From Negativicutes bacterium (GTDB lineage: Bacteria > Bacillota > Negativicutes > Sporomusales > JAOACF01), in contig JAOACF010000007.1 in assembly GCA_026417995.1 (NCBI GenBank), positions 334 through 39,657 of the forward strand: a DNA stretch of 39,324 bases, in the 5' to 3' direction. Below are positions 38,707-39,324 of the stretch, in pieces (position 1 is the stretch's first letter; each line of letters opens with the position of its first letter). The notes beneath the pieces were generated by a model. The model was not told the DNA's origin. It worked only from the letters and a program-made list of their open reading frames with translations, and searched no databases. Both the position numbers and the translations under genes were made by a program.

Positions 38707-39324
38707 ATGATTGATAGCCCGTTCAAGATTGTTTTAGCCGACTTATCCAGTCATACCATATTATATGTCGACGTGCCAACAGGCAAGATTATGAGTGAAA
38801 TTCCCTATCCGGCCTCCGTCCGCCCGGCCGGAGCAATTCTTGCCGAAGACCGGCGCACCGCCTATATCCCTGCTGTCAATAAAAGCGGCAAGGGCATCCT
38901 CTTTGCTTTAAATCTGGAAAGCATCTCGCTCTACCAACTCCCTGTGGATTTCCCCTCTCCCATCCGATTTTGCCTGGCGCCGGGCGGCCGGCACGCCTAT
39001 CTGGCAGATACCGCCGGTGCGCTGTACGCTCTCGACCTTGCATCCCTTGCGGTCAAACAGTGGGGACATATGCCGGAAGACACCGGTTGTGCAGGCATCG
39101 CTGCCTCGGATAACAGCGTGTATACTGTCTGGGAATGCGCCGAAGACGGCGCTATCGCCATCTTTAACCGGCAGGGCGAACTGACGCAGCAAATTCCGTT
39201 GCAAGGCAAGCCTACATATTTAGCGCTCACCCCCCAGGGCAAGCTGCTGGTCGCTCATACTGCCGGCAAAAGCGGCGGCGAGGGCATCGATATTATCGAT
39301 ACGGCGCGCTGCGGCGGGCTGTTT
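38707..39324 (+). CDS. Beta-propeller protein, N-terminal part (3' end outside window)
   Basis: 206 residues visible from an ATG at 38707 with GGGAGG 7 bases upstream; the frame is open to the end. It consists of repeated blade-like units of about 40 residues, each with the pattern hydrophobic strand - DxxTG/S - strand (for example YVDVPTGKIM, AYLADTAGALYALDLASL, LALTPQGKLLVAHT), as in YVTN/YncE-type propellers. No signal peptide. Divergent from the ftsW-like gene. Function unknown; such proteins often bind partners or act as scaffolds. Confidence 0.72.
   Translation, partial: MIDSPFKIVLADLSSHTILYVDVPTGKIMSEIPYPASVRPAGAILAEDRRTAYIPAVNKSGKGILFALNLESISLYQLPVDFPSPIRFCLAPGGRHAYLADTAGALYALDLASLAVKQWGHMPEDTGCAGIAASDNSVYTVWECAEDGAIAIFNRQGELTQQIPLQGKPTYLALTPQGKLLVAHTAGKSGGEGIDIIDTARCGGLF

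Noticed and set aside
1-39324. CRISPR array, tRNA, rRNA, insertion sequence or prophage genes
   Set aside because: No regularly spaced direct repeats, no tRNA-like cloverleaf and no transposase, integrase or phage structural motif were seen in any gene read.

Overview
The window reads as chromosome of an anaerobic, endospore-forming member of the Bacillota. Evidence for this includes two small acid-soluble spore protein genes, the cotJABC spore-coat operon, two Spo0E-like phosphatases, a sporulation-type polysaccharide deacetylase and D-Ala-D-Ala carboxypeptidase, and formate-tetrahydrofolate ligase next to FolD. The high GC content and gene mix suggest a Sporomusa/Thermosinus-like Negativicute, but that is inference. 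Most genes lie on the minus strand. No rRNA, tRNA, CRISPR array, transposase or phage gene was seen.

Layout. 1-4.1 kb: tail of a GGDEF protein, a zinc-ribbon protein, a PucG-like aminotransferase, a polysaccharide deacetylase and a DacF-type carboxypeptidase. 4.1-10.5 kb: CheR, alanine dehydrogenase, then an apparent operon fhs - folD - spo0E-like - amidohydrolase. 10.6-15.5 kb: alpha/beta SASP, PolX, a PASTA penicillin-binding protein and two unknown proteins. 15.6-16.6 kb: a siroheme-type reductase fused to a DUF1858 redox domain, behind two tandem CRP/FNR-type palindromes.

16.6-25.8 kb is the most interesting region. Eight minus-strand genes encode a small unknown protein, a cobalamin-binding protein fused to a lysine-5,6-aminomutase-like barrel, a fold-type I PLP enzyme, a cysteine-rich FAD oxidoreductase, a membrane transporter, another unknown protein, a winged-helix/FCD regulator and a KamB-like P-loop protein. 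They form two transcription units. Three exact copies of the palindrome CTCATC-N3-GATGAG occur, all in the promoter regions of these two units. I read this as a self-regulated adenosylcobalamin-dependent catabolic system with its own importer and reactivase. Its substrate is unknown, and the mutase lacks the lysine that anchors PLP in lysine 5,6-aminomutase.

25.9-39.3 kb: an aminotransferase, cca, sbcCD, an H-type SASP, a YhaM-like exonuclease, a very small second Spo0E-like gene, a possible 58-nt RNA with a near-consensus promoter, cotJABC, a PspC-domain protein, a YhcH/YjgK protein, an FtsW/SpoVE flippase-polymerase and the start of a beta-propeller protein. Several degenerate repeat elements lie between 33.3 and 36.5 kb. 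One CRP/FNR-type palindrome there has the same spacing to a -10 box as the one before the siroheme gene, which suggests a shared regulon.
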